Origin: Pistricoccus aurantiacus
GTDB taxonomy: Bacteria; Pseudomonadota; Gammaproteobacteria; Pseudomonadales; Halomonadaceae
DNA length: 64,000 bases
Direction: 5' to 3' (one strand)
Assembly (NCBI RefSeq): GCF_042682565.1
Contig: NZ_JBHUIC010000008.1
Part shown: positions 18,668-26,762 of the stretch, piece by piece
Layout: every line of letters begins with the position of its first letter
Position numbering within the stretch: position 1 is the stretch's first letter
Notes under the pieces: generated by a model
What the model saw: the letters and a program-made list of their open reading frames with translations, nothing else
Told to the model about the DNA's origin: nothing
Database searches by the model: none
Program-made: the position numbers and the translations under genes

Positions 18668-19009
18668 AGGCGCTTTTCACGAGAGCTTTTAACGAAAACC
18701 GGGAAGCGGTCCGAAAGGGCCGCTTTTTGTTTCCAACATCTAGTTAAGTATATGACACCGCCAACCTCATTAACGAAGAAGGCACCGGCAACGCAGTAGC
18801 ACCAGAGGGCGCAGCCAAGACTTAACGGCGGCTAAAACGACACTCAAACTTAGCTAGATAGCATGAGATATACAGATCTCAAGGTACACGGAAAGCACCA
18901 GTGACAGCATTCTACACGTTTGCTCAGCCAATTGGATACCGGGACCTTGGCACTCGTTAATCCATTGTCGGTGACGTGCTACTCATAATAATCTAGGTAA
19001 ATTCGTGCA
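18668..19009. other. Intergenic region after ttrBCA
   Basis: Apart from the terminator near its left end, these 342 bases show no gene, repeat or obvious regulatory site. Base composition falls toward AT on the right, where the small membrane-protein genes begin. Confidence 0.5.
18704..18732 (+). terminator. Rho-independent terminator after ttrA
   Basis: AAGCGGTCC-GAAA-GGGCCGCTT forms a 9-bp stem with one wobble pair, followed by a T-rich run, 37 bases past the ttrA stop. Confidence 0.85.
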
Positions 19010-19387
19010 TTAGTTAATACCAAACAAATATAGCAATAATCCTGAAACTACCGACACAACAATAGGCGTGAAGAAGAAAAAGTAAAAATGGGATGCCCAG
19101 CTAGGTGATTTCATATCCGGTAGCTGGGTATTATTGAAAACGTCCCACTTTGGCTCCTCATGATCCAGCGCACGATCTAAATCCCTACTTTGTTTCCTAC
19201 GCCACGCGGTTCGGATCATTTGGGCATGGGAATTAGCTGAAGCCAATAACATCATGCCACCAAGAAACGCGAGATAGCTGATCAGAAAGCCAAGATTTTG
19301 TACCGAAAATAATTGAATGAAATTAAAAGGAAAAATCATATAGTCCAGTGGTGAGCTGATGTGAATCATGTGATATGCGCGTGCCAC
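19010..19387 (-). CDS. Small two-segment membrane protein, unknown function
   Basis: This 125-residue protein has two clear hydrophobic segments, about 30-52 (LGFLISYLAFLGGMMLLASA) and about 100-122 (YFFFFTPIVVSVVSGLLLYL). A charged cytoplasmic-type loop (WRRKQSRDLDRALDHEEPKWD) lies between them. I do not recognise the family. The track start is a GTG; an ATG six codons later is possible, and neither has a convincing ribosome site. It follows a 53-residue membrane protein on the same strand with a 15-base gap, so the two may be an operon. AT-rich codon use suggests recent acquisition. Confidence 0.55.
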   Translation of the reverse strand: MARAYHMIHISSPLDYMIFPFNFIQLFSVQNLGFLISYLAFLGGMMLLASANSHAQMIRTAWRRKQSRDLDRALDHEEPKWDVFNNTQLPDMKSPSWASHFYFFFFTPIVVSVVSGLLLYLFGIN

Positions 19388-19402
19388 TAAATTAGAAAGG
19401 CT

Positions 19403-19564
19403 CTATACTAAGTCCGTGCTATACGCTCCCCTTGAAGTTATTTTTAACGAATGCCACAAGCCGCTCAAAAACGAAAGTGTAAATACGTAAATCGCTACCA
19501 AGACGATACAACCACCTATAACACGCTTAATTAAAATACGTTGCTTCAACTCGCTGATGATCAT
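19403..19564 (-). CDS. Small (53-residue) single-span membrane protein
   Basis: A short frame from ATG 19564 to TAG 19403 encodes 53 residues, with a basic N-terminus (ELKQRILIKR) and one hydrophobic segment (VIGGCIVLVAIYVFTLSFL). AAGG lies about 8 bases before the ATG. It precedes the 125-residue membrane protein on the same strand. No family is recognised. The membrane segment, ribosome site and neighbour make it plausible but not certain. Confidence 0.4.
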   Translation of the reverse strand: MIISELKQRILIKRVIGGCIVLVAIYVFTLSFLSGLWHSLKITSRGAYSTDLV

Positions 19565-19610
19565 AAAGATACCTTGTTATCACCAGATTAATAGAATGCT
19601 TATATCCGCC

Positions 19611-19997
19611 TCAAACTCGACGGATCGGTCCTGGATACTGCGCGATTAGATCATCCTTAGTCAGCAGCAAAAAACCCTCAGATTCCGCTTGAGCCACGAG
19701 GATACGATCGAATGGGTCTTTATGAATCGATGGTAAATGGGCAACCGCCAAAGTGTGTTGAGAGGTGATGGAAAGCTCCCGATAACCATTTTCGATCAGG
19801 CCGCGGCGGAGCAGATGAGCATCTACTTGGAAATCCGGACGCTGCAATCCATTCTTTATTACCACTTCCCAAATACTGGCAGCACTGAAATAAAGCGTGT
19901 TGTTCTCATCCTCGAGAAGATTCAAGGCGTTGATCGACAACCGCTGAGGCTCACCCACCGCCCAAAGCAGAATATGCGTATCAAGAAGGAGGTTCAC
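19611..19997 (-). CDS. vapC: PIN-domain toxin, VapC-like
   Basis: This 128-residue PIN-domain ribonuclease toxin has NLLLDTHILLWA with the first acidic residue, SAASIWEVVIK, and the C-terminal acidic region KDPFDRILVAQA. The GTG at 19997 is preferred because GGAGG lies five bases before it and MNLLLDTHILLW is the usual family start; an upstream in-frame TTG is less likely. It follows the Phd/YefM antitoxin after a single base, so the two are translationally coupled. The expected target is tRNA or rRNA, as for other PIN toxins. Confidence 0.88.
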   Translation of the reverse strand: MNLLLDTHILLWAVGEPQRLSINALNLLEDENNTLYFSAASIWEVVIKNGLQRPDFQVDAHLLRRGLIENGYRELSITSQHTLAVAHLPSIHKDPFDRILVAQAESEGFLLLTKDDLIAQYPGPIRRV

Positions 19998-19998
19998 A

Positions 19999-20238
19999 TT
20001 AACCTCCAAACAGGTCAGAAATTTCTTGCTCGCCCATACGATCGAAGTCTTCAGGTATCTGGAACTGCCCTTTCAGAAAACCTAGGCGCTTCTGTTTACC
20101 TGGTTCAGGGCTGTCGATAGCGGTAACTCGGGCAACAGGTTTACCCGCCTTAGCAATGATAAAAGGCTCGCCCTTCGCGGCTTTTTCGACAAGTTGGGAA
20201 AGGCGGGTTTTGGCCTCATGCATATTGACGATTTCCAT
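19999..20238 (-). CDS. Phd/YefM-family antitoxin
   Basis: The 79-residue antitoxin begins MEIVNMHEAKTRLSQLVEKA, the canonical Phd/YefM N-terminal fold, with KPVARVTAI in the middle. A disordered C-terminus (FDRMGEQEISDLFGG) would wrap the PIN toxin. The start at 20238 has a strong GGAGG site; the reading frame extends six codons further upstream but without signal. It likely represses its own promoter. Directly repeated GACTTAGTT motifs lie just upstream. Confidence 0.88.
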   Translation of the reverse strand: MEIVNMHEAKTRLSQLVEKAAKGEPFIIAKAGKPVARVTAIDSPEPGKQKRLGFLKGQFQIPEDFDRMGEQEISDLFGG

Positions 20239-20260
20239 AAAACCTCCATAGATCAAAAAG

Positions 20261-20301
20261 GACTTAGTTTTTTAGACTTAGTTCAAAAATTACATTATAG
20301 A
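20261..20301 (-). promoter_or_regulatory. Candidate promoter and operator of the Phd/VapC pair
   Basis: A minus-strand TATAAT at 20296-20301 lies 58 bases before the antitoxin start. Two direct copies of GACTTAGTT at 20261-20269 and 20275-20283 follow it, suitable as antitoxin binding sites. No good -35 was identified. Confidence 0.4.
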
Positions 20302-20471
20302 CCAATCTTTTCATGACCACTGGGTCTTTTTTGCCCGCTTCTCGCCAAGCACATGAAATTCAATAAAAAGATTCATGATTTCAGCAAGCCTGCCGATGGT
20401 AGGAAGGCGTATTAAAATCGCCAAGATTTATCAAACCAAATAAAGACCCAACGGGAACGAAGGAAAACCGA

Positions 20472-20984
20472 ATGAAAATGCTGAAACTTGCCGCCGCCAT
20501 CGGCACCCTCGCCATGTTGACCGGCTGTGCCAGTATTGTGGGGGACAGAGAACAGGCCGTCACCATCAACAGCAGCCCCAGTCATGCTGACGTGGTAATT
20601 ACCGATGAGCGCAACATGCAGATCCATTCAGCTACCACCCCCACCACGGTACAACTGAAGAAGGCGGACGGCTCTTACTTCGGCGGCAAGACCTATACTG
20701 TCGAGATATCCAAGGACGGCTACGAAAGCCGTACCATGTTGATCAATTCCACGCCCAACGGCTGGTACATCGGCGGCAATCTGCTGTTTGGCGGCCTGAT
20801 CGGCTGGCTGATCGTCGATCCGCTGACCGGCGCCATGTATAACCTGTCTCCGGATAACCTGAATGCATCGCTGGGAGACAGCATGGCTGCCAACGATAGC
20901 GGCGACTCCGCGATTACGCTGGTACTGATGGAAGACGTACCGCAAAGGCTGCATAGCGGCATGCGCTATATCGGCCAGCTTTAA
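20472..20984 (+). CDS. PEGA-like outer membrane lipoprotein
   Basis: This 170-residue protein has a lipoprotein signal with lipobox LTGC at about residues 16-19. A PEGA-type surface-layer fold follows (INSSPSHADVVITD, TPTTVQLKKADG, YTVEISKDGYESR). A glycine-rich hydrophobic stretch comes next (GGNLLFGGLIGWLIVDPLTGA), as in other bacterial PEGA lipoproteins of this size. It should be anchored to the membrane by its lipid. No operon partner is apparent and its role is unknown. Confidence 0.75.
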   Translation: MKMLKLAAAIGTLAMLTGCASIVGDREQAVTINSSPSHADVVITDERNMQIHSATTPTTVQLKKADGSYFGGKTYTVEISKDGYESRTMLINSTPNGWYIGGNLLFGGLIGWLIVDPLTGAMYNLSPDNLNASLGDSMAANDSGDSAITLVLMEDVPQRLHSGMRYIGQL

Positions 20985-21111
20985 TAGAAACAGCAAATAC
21001 CATCGCGGCGGTATGCAGAAGTATCCTCTGGCAAAAGGTAACCAGGCCTTCTAGGTTTAGGTGAGAGGCCCGACATAGGGATCGGGTCTTGAAGCCAAAC
21101 AAGGAGGATGT

Positions 21112-21300
21112 ATGGCAGCTGACAAGCTAGAAAACGAGAAGGCCAATATTCCCGAACCCGGCGACGAGGCGGAACCGGGTACGCCGGGCACCGGAGAAGA
21201 CGTATGCCCGCGCTGCAACGGCACCGGCAAGGTGGACGACGAGCAGTGTACCGATTGCGGTGGTTCGGGTTATATCGTCAAGGGTATTGGCGGCGCCTGA
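21112..21300 (+). CDS. Small DnaJ-type zinc-finger protein
   Basis: The 62-residue protein has an acidic N-terminal half and two CxxC pairs of the DnaJ central domain type: CPRCNGTGK and CTDCGGSGY. These should bind a single zinc ion. AAGGAGG precedes the ATG at ideal spacing, and a strong terminator lies 28 bases past the stop, so it is a genuine monocistronic gene. The J-domain is absent. A role as a small chaperone-like or metal-binding protein is only inferred. Confidence 0.8.
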   Translation: MAADKLENEKANIPEPGDEAEPGTPGTGEDVCPRCNGTGKVDDEQCTDCGGSGYIVKGIGGA

Positions 21301-21327
21301 CGGGCGTCCAACGAGTCAGCATCGAGA

Positions 21328-21361
21328 AAGCCGCTCGGACCAGAATTCGAGCGGCTTTTTG
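21328..21361 (+). terminator. Rho-independent terminator after the zinc-finger gene
   Basis: AAGCCGCTCG, a 10-base loop and CGAGCGGCTT form a perfect 10-bp stem followed by a T-run. Confidence 0.92.
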
Positions 21362-21403
21362 AGTCATAACATCAATATCGGACGGCCAGCGATTTTTTAA
21401 CCC

Positions 21404-22192
21404 ATGCCTCATTTACTTACCCACCGCCAGCGCGTTTCCAACCTGAGTTCCAGCGACTCGAATAGCCACTCCCACGAAATCTGGCAGACGGTCAACGCTG
21501 TCAGCTATCAGTTGGGGGGCCTGGCTTTCATCGCCGGCAGTATCTTCTTCTTTCCGGCGCTTCAGACGTATATGATCTTCGGCGACTGGCTATTCTTCAC
21601 GGGATCGTTACTTTATCTGATGGTGACAGGTCACGATCTGCTCGAGGTGCTCAAGTACTGGCGCAAGCATCAAACCGACACCTTCAGCGATTATATCGAG
21701 TACGTCTCGGCCTGGGCCTACGTGCTTGGCTCGGCGCTGTTCGTCGTGGGCAGCCTATGCTTTCTTCCTTCCATTGAAGCCGTTGCCCTAGGTAGCTGGA
21801 GCTTTATCATCGGCTCGATACTGTTCGTGATCGGCGGTTTCGCGAATCTTCTACAGGTGGTCGAAGCACCGTCAATGCTCTACATGCAACTGTTCAACAT
21901 CACTGTGGCTCAATTCATCCTTGGCTCGGGACTGTTCACGGTAGCCTCGATTCCCTATCTCTGGCAACTTCCCAGCGATCCGGAGCGGCAGATTACCGCC
22001 TATGCCGCCTCCCAGTTCCTGTTTGCCAGCGTGCTGTTCTTTATCGGCGGCATGAGCATCTACTACCGCAAGCTGATGCGTAAACAACTGCTGGCTTCCT
22101 GTCACGCCAGCGGACTCGGCACCATGTTCATCAGCGCACTGCGTAAGGAGGATAAAGCAGCGCAACGCGAAAACTCGGGATCATCGCAATAG
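21404..22192 (+). CDS. YrhK-like multispanning membrane protein
   Basis: The 262-residue protein has six or so hydrophobic segments in repeated pairs (LGGLAFIAGSIFFFPAL, WAYVLGSALFVVGSLCFLPS, WSFIIGSILFVIGGFANLLQ). The phrase GS.LF..GS..F.P recurs, the pattern of YrhK-domain proteins. Both termini are polar. Function is unknown and no operon partner is visible. The next 187 bases before the convergent gene show nothing recognisable. Confidence 0.65.
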   Translation: MPHLLTHRQRVSNLSSSDSNSHSHEIWQTVNAVSYQLGGLAFIAGSIFFFPALQTYMIFGDWLFFTGSLLYLMVTGHDLLEVLKYWRKHQTDTFSDYIEYVSAWAYVLGSALFVVGSLCFLPSIEAVALGSWSFIIGSILFVIGGFANLLQVVEAPSMLYMQLFNITVAQFILGSGLFTVASIPYLWQLPSDPERQITAYAASQFLFASVLFFIGGMSIYYRKLMRKQLLASCHASGLGTMFISALRKEDKAAQRENSGSSQ

Positions 22193-22379
22193 GCTTTCCT
22201 GACGCGCTCCGAAACATGGAAGCTAAAGCAGCGATAGGCGTCTTGAGGCTTATCTTGTCGCGATACTTAAGCTCTCCGAGGGGCGATGCGACGTGCTTGA
22301 TAGCGCTGATTCAAAAAATCGCGGCCAGCGGGTCTGTCTAGATCACTCAGGGCTCAGTCTTTGATCAAAGGTCAGACGT

Positions 22380-23354
22380 CTACTCCGCGCACCGGAAACC
22401 GATATGACGGTGGCCGCGCCCGGGTGCGTTGGAGAAACCGTCGCGGTGCGTTGCGGTAAGGGTCGCGGTCTCGGCGTCATAAATATAGTCACCGCCTCTC
22501 GTGACTCGCTCACCGGCCTGATCCCCCGCCTCTCGCCCATCGTCCGCATCATAGGGATAGGGCCGCATCAAACTTGATGTCCATTCCGCGAGCGAGCCAC
22601 TCATGTCGAGGGCGCCGAAGGCCGAGGCGCCGGCTGGGCGCTCACCCACCACGGCGGTCACCCCAGTGCGTCCCGAGGTAAAGACGCGGCTATCATCCGG
22701 CGCCGTGTTCCCCCAGGGGTAGAGACTGGCGTCCGCGCCCCGGGCGGCGGCTTCCCATTCCGCTTCGGTGGGTAGACGCCCTCTCCGCCAATTGCAGTAG
22801 GCTCGCGCGCCCGCCCAGGTGCTCTCGGTGACAGGATGGTCTTCGTATCCGGGAGTGACCCTGAAGGCACCATCGCGGTAGCCGATGCGTGCCTGAGCAT
22901 CGTCAAGCGCAATGATCGGATACAGACCGCTGCTTCGATCTTCTTCCATCAGCACGGCAACACTCTCGTCCGGCAAGTCGTTTCGAGACGCTCTGCCGGC
23001 GTCGAACGGTGTGGTCACGGCAATATCCAGCGCATTGAGGTATTCGACAAATGCCGCGTTGGTGACTTCGGTGCGGTCAATCTGGAAAGCCGACAATTCG
23101 ACGGTGTGCTCGGGTTGTTCGGTAGTGGGGCCATCGTTTCTACCGAGGGTATAGCTGCCCGCCGGAACGGTGACCATCGTTTCCCTGGCGCGTGCTGATT
23201 GGGGCGCGCTTTCAGGAGCAAATGGTGCCGCCTCGAGATGCTTGAAATCCGGCGGCTGCTGGGCTTGAACTGGTCCAAAAGCAGCGGTGCAAGCGGTGAC
23301 ACCGGCAACTGCAATAAGAGACACTTTAGTGAGCATGAGGGAGGAATGCGCCAT
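22380..23354 (-). CDS. Secreted formylglycine-generating-enzyme-like (SUMF1-domain) protein
   Basis: A 324-residue exported protein has a signal peptide ending near VQAQ (about residue 32). It then carries a SUMF1/FGE domain: VPAGSYTLG, DRTEVTNAAFVEYLNA, WAGARAYCNWRRGRLPTEAEWE, YPWGN, GNxxEW-like MSGSLAEWTSS, and the terminal HIGFRCAE. GGAG lies five bases before the ATG. No sulfatase gene is near, so it need not generate formylglycine; many members of this domain family are lectin-like or scaffold proteins. The active-site Cys pair of true FGE was not identified. Confidence 0.8.
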   Translation of the reverse strand: MAHSSLMLTKVSLIAVAGVTACTAAFGPVQAQQPPDFKHLEAAPFAPESAPQSARARETMVTVPAGSYTLGRNDGPTTEQPEHTVELSAFQIDRTEVTNAAFVEYLNALDIAVTTPFDAGRASRNDLPDESVAVLMEEDRSSGLYPIIALDDAQARIGYRDGAFRVTPGYEDHPVTESTWAGARAYCNWRRGRLPTEAEWEAAARGADASLYPWGNTAPDDSRVFTSGRTGVTAVVGERPAGASAFGALDMSGSLAEWTSSLMRPYPYDADDGREAGDQAGERVTRGGDYIYDAETATLTATHRDGFSNAPGRGHRHIGFRCAE

Positions 23355-23451
23355 GGATACTCCTGACCTGGTTGCAGCTCAAGGCTGATATTGCTGGTCA
23401 AGGCGCTCCAGGCTTACGCCACCGCAAACCTTGAACGGATGCCCTGAGGCA

Positions 23452-23934
23452 TCATGTCACCAGCGGTTGATGAATGATCGCGCCACGTAACCCGCGCTCA
23501 TCCGCCCATAGCTTGCCGAGAGTGATCGGCAGCGTGAAACGCCGCCGGCCGCCGCCTCCGGGATTGAACAAGAGCCGTCCGTCTCGCCATTCGTTGCGCG
23601 GTTTGTGGGAATGACCGTGAAGCACGGCGTCACAAGATATATCGGTGTTGAAGTCGGCGATATTATGCACCAGGTGCAGCCGCCAGCCGTTGACGAGAAT
23701 ATCCCGCGTCCAGGGAATCGTTTGCGTCCAGTCCTGAGTGTCGATATTGCCTCGTACCACAAGAAGCTCCGCTATCTCCGCCAGACGCTCGAGGATAAAG
23801 GGCTTGCCCACGTCGCCGAGGTGCAGGATCAGCTCGCAATCCTCGAGCAGCGGCAGCGCTTCGTCCCACAGGGTGCCGTGGGTATCGGCGATCACCCCGA
23901 TAGGGGTACCAATGTCGAAGCGCTCAAGATTCAC
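23452..23934 (-). CDS. YfcE/MJ0936-type metallophosphoesterase
   Basis: This 160-residue calcineurin-like phosphodiesterase has the metal-binding motifs in order: IGVIADTHG, LHLGDVG, VVRGNID, LVHNIAD-like, LHGHSHKP and NPGGGG. It would hydrolyse a small phosphodiester; the physiological substrate is unknown. The start is a GTG at 23934, four bases behind the ilvD stop, so it is probably co-transcribed with ilvD. Confidence 0.85.
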   Translation of the reverse strand: MNLERFDIGTPIGVIADTHGTLWDEALPLLEDCELILHLGDVGKPFILERLAEIAELLVVRGNIDTQDWTQTIPWTRDILVNGWRLHLVHNIADFNTDISCDAVLHGHSHKPRNEWRDGRLLFNPGGGGRRRFTLPITLGKLWADERGLRGAIIHQPLVT

Positions 23935-23938
23935 TTGG

Positions 23939-25630
23939 CTATTCCGGCAGGTCGGTGACCGCGCCGGTGGAAGCGGAGCTGACAGCCCTGGCGTACTTGG
24001 CCAGCACGCCCCGTCGATAGCGCGGCTGGGGCTGCTGCCAGGCGCTTCGGCGGCGCTTCATTTCCGCATCGTCGATCTTGAGATCGATACTGTCGGCGAC
24101 GGCGTCGATGACGATCTCGTCGCCGTCCTCCACCAGGGCCAGGGGGCCGCCGTCGAAGGCTTCCGGGGTGATATGCCCCACCACGAAGCCATGACTGCCG
24201 CCGGAGAAACGCCCGTCGGTGATCAGCGCCACCTCGCTGCCCAGCCCCCGGCCCATGATCGCCGAGGTGGGGGAAAGCATCTCGCGCATGCCCGGCCCGC
24301 CGCGCGGCCCTTCGTAGCGAATCACCAGCACGTCCCCGGCCACCACGGTACCGTCCAGGATGCGCTCTTGAGCTTCCTCTTCGGAGCCGAACACCCGGGC
24401 GCGGCCGGAAAAGTGGGTGCCTTCCTTGCCGGTGATCTTGGCTACCGCCCCTTCCGGGGCGAGGTTGCCGTAGAGAATCCGCAGATGGCTCTCGCCCTTG
24501 ATCGGTTTGTCCAGGGGCATGATGATTTGCTGATTTTCAGGATAGGGCGCGGCGTCCGCCAGATTTTCCGCCAGGGTTCGGCCGGTCACCGTCAGGCAGT
24601 CGCCGTGCAGAAGTCCCGCGTCGAGCAGCATCTTCATCAACGGCTGAATGCCGCCGATTTCCACCAGCTCGCTCATCATGTAATGACCGCTGGGGCGCAG
24701 GTCCGCGAGTACCGGCACCCGCTTGCCGATGGCGGTGAAGTCATCCAGGCTCAGCTCGACACCGATGGCGTTGGCCATGGCGATCAGATGCAGTACCGCG
24801 TTGGTGGAACCACCAAGCGCGATAATCACCGTAATGGCATTCTCGAACGCTTTGCGAGTCATGATATCGCTGGGCTTGATGTCCCGCTCCAGCAGCTTGA
24901 GCACCGCGGCCCCGGCGGCCTTGCAGTCCTCGCGCTTGTTATCGGAGACGGCGTTCTGCGCCGAGGAGTTGGGCAGGCTCATGCCCAGCGCCTCGATGGC
25001 GGAGGCCATGGTATTGGCGGTGTACATGCCGCCGCAGGCGCCGGGGCCGGGAATGGCGGTTTCCTCGACCTGCTTGACGTCGATCAGCGACATGTCGCCC
25101 TTGGCATGGGCTCCCACCGCCTCGAACACGGAGATGATATCCGTATGCCCCGCCCCAGGCAGGATGGTACCGCCGTAGACGAACACCCCGGGCCGGTTCA
25201 GCCGCGCCAGGCCGATCATACAGCCCGGCATGTTCTTGTCGCAGCCGCCGATGGCCACCAGGCCGTCGAAACCCTCGCAGCCGGCCACGGTCTCGATGGA
25301 ATCCGCGATCACCTCCCGGGACACCAGGGAATACTTCATGCCCTCGGTGCCGTTGGCGATGCCGTCGGAAATGGTGATGGTATTGAAGATCACACCCTTG
25401 CCGCCGGCCTCGTCCGCACCGGTTCGGGCGACATCCGCCAACTTGTTGATATGGCTGTTGCAGGGGGTGACCATACTCCAGGTAGAGGCGATGCCTACCT
25501 GAGGCTTCTTGAAATCCGCGTCCTCGAAACCTACCGCTCGCAGCATGGCGCGGCTGGCGGCCTTGTTCACGCCATCCACCACCGGGGCGGAATGGCGACG
25601 ACGGGAATCCGGGGAAGATGCTTCACTCAT
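23939..25630 (-). CDS. ilvD: Dihydroxy-acid dehydratase
   Basis: IlvD dehydrates 2,3-dihydroxy-isovalerate and its homologue in valine, isoleucine and leucine synthesis. At 563 residues it belongs to the shorter class, usually carrying a [2Fe-2S] cluster, rather than the roughly 615-residue enterobacterial type. Cluster motifs are GGCDKNMPGC and GACGGMYTANTM; the C-terminal catalytic stretch is LITDGRFSGGSHG. The start at ATG 25630 is chosen because MSEASSPDSRRR leads directly into the family fold; the open frame continues upstream into non-coding sequence. A second, longer IlvD elsewhere in the genome is possible. Confidence 0.92.
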   Translation of the reverse strand: MSEASSPDSRRRHSAPVVDGVNKAASRAMLRAVGFEDADFKKPQVGIASTWSMVTPCNSHINKLADVARTGADEAGGKGVIFNTITISDGIANGTEGMKYSLVSREVIADSIETVAGCEGFDGLVAIGGCDKNMPGCMIGLARLNRPGVFVYGGTILPGAGHTDIISVFEAVGAHAKGDMSLIDVKQVEETAIPGPGACGGMYTANTMASAIEALGMSLPNSSAQNAVSDNKREDCKAAGAAVLKLLERDIKPSDIMTRKAFENAITVIIALGGSTNAVLHLIAMANAIGVELSLDDFTAIGKRVPVLADLRPSGHYMMSELVEIGGIQPLMKMLLDAGLLHGDCLTVTGRTLAENLADAAPYPENQQIIMPLDKPIKGESHLRILYGNLAPEGAVAKITGKEGTHFSGRARVFGSEEEAQERILDGTVVAGDVLVIRYEGPRGGPGMREMLSPTSAIMGRGLGSEVALITDGRFSGGSHGFVVGHITPEAFDGGPLALVEDGDEIVIDAVADSIDLKIDDAEMKRRRSAWQQPQPRYRRGVLAKYARAVSSASTGAVTDLPE

Positions 25631-25719
25631 GGCGACGTTTCCAAATGTCTGATCGGTAGCTTCGAGTCTGGAAGCCCGCTTAGGGAGTTGCAACTCCTGT
25701 TGCCTTGACGGCCCCGAAA

Positions 25720-26625
25720 CTATCGAAATAACGGAAACAGGCCGCGCATGAAACGGCTCAGGGAAGAATCCGCACCGTAGACGGCACTCAAGTGACGATC
25801 CGCTTCTTCCAGTTGGCCTGCCAGGCGCCTGCGAACCTCTTCCGGCCCCAGCAGGCTGACCAGGGTGGTCTTGTCGCGATCCTGATGGACGTCCTTGCCT
25901 TGGGCCGCGCAGCCGTCGCTGAGATCGTCGCAAAGCTGATAGGCTTGCCCCAAGGCCAAGGCAAAACGGTCGAGATGCTCGATCACCGTCTCGTCTGCCC
26001 CGGCGGCCAGCGCCGCCATATACATAGCAGCCTGAAACAGCACGCCGGTCTTGCGAGTATTGGTCGCCATCACCGCCTCGATGGAGCGCACATGACAGGC
26101 TTCATGAAGATCCTCGTACTGGCCCTTGACGAGGCCCTGGATGCCCACGGCTCGACTGAGGCGCTCAACCATTTGCGTGCGCTGCTGGGCGAATAAACCC
26201 GTTGATTCCGCCACCACGCCGGAGGCTCGACTCAACAGGGCCACCACCGCCAGCATGGCGACATCCTCGCCATATAAACGATGCATGGTCGGGCGCCCCC
26301 GCCGCAGGCTGGCATCATCCATGCAGGGCAGATCGTCGAGTATCAACGAGGCGGTATGAATCATCTCCACCGCGCAGCCGAGGTCGAGCAGCGCCGGCAG
26401 ATCGCCTCCCAGTTCCCGGCCTGCCAGGATCAAGAGAATAGGCCGCACCCGCCTGCCCGGCGCCAGCAGGCTTTCCCGCATCGCTCGAGACACCGGATCA
26501 TCATCGCTGGCGGACTCGGCCAGCAGTGTCTCGAGACGACGGTCGACCCGGCAGCGAAGCTCGATGAGCGATTTTTGCTCAGAGCTCTCGACGGCAGGGG
26601 GGGCAATGGATGAAGCCATGGGCAA
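25720..26625 (-). CDS. crtE: Geranylgeranyl diphosphate synthase
   Basis: CrtE condenses isopentenyl and farnesyl diphosphates to GGPP, the substrate of phytoene synthase. The 301-residue trans-prenyltransferase has the first Asp-rich motif LILDDLPCMDDA (97-104), with RRGRPT after it, and the second motif YQLCDDLSD near 238. The KGQYEDLHE phrase resembles Pantoea CrtE. It is transcribed divergently from idi-crtXYIB, unlike Pantoea, where crtE leads the same operon. The stop is 89 bases from ilvD. Confidence 0.93.
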   Translation of the reverse strand: MPMASSIAPPAVESSEQKSLIELRCRVDRRLETLLAESASDDDPVSRAMRESLLAPGRRVRPILLILAGRELGGDLPALLDLGCAVEMIHTASLILDDLPCMDDASLRRGRPTMHRLYGEDVAMLAVVALLSRASGVVAESTGLFAQQRTQMVERLSRAVGIQGLVKGQYEDLHEACHVRSIEAVMATNTRKTGVLFQAAMYMAALAAGADETVIEHLDRFALALGQAYQLCDDLSDGCAAQGKDVHQDRDKTTLVSLLGPEEVRRRLAGQLEEADRHLSAVYGADSSLSRFMRGLFPLFR

Positions 26626-26762
26626 GACTCCCGGGTCTTATGGAAAGCAGTTGTTCAAGGGGCTGCCTGTTAAATAAGCTAGCGTTTCGTACAATGTTTG
26701 CATAACTTTAGATAGTATCTTATACGATGGCAATTCGATGTAATTCCTGGCGGGAGCACAAC
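26626..26762. promoter_or_regulatory. Divergent crtE / idi-crtXYIB promoter region
   Basis: The region is AT-rich against its surroundings. A plausible rightward sigma-70 promoter reads TTGCAT (26698-26703), 17 bases, TATACG (26721-26726). No leftward promoter or operator was identified with confidence. Confidence 0.45.

Noticed and set aside
20318..20339. GACC-ACTG-GGTC followed by a T-run as a terminator
   Set aside because: The stem is only four base pairs and no gene ends nearby on that strand.
23738..25708. Long plus-strand frame opposite ilvD
   Set aside because: The minus strand has a full IlvD with cluster Cys motifs; the opposite frame has no family features.
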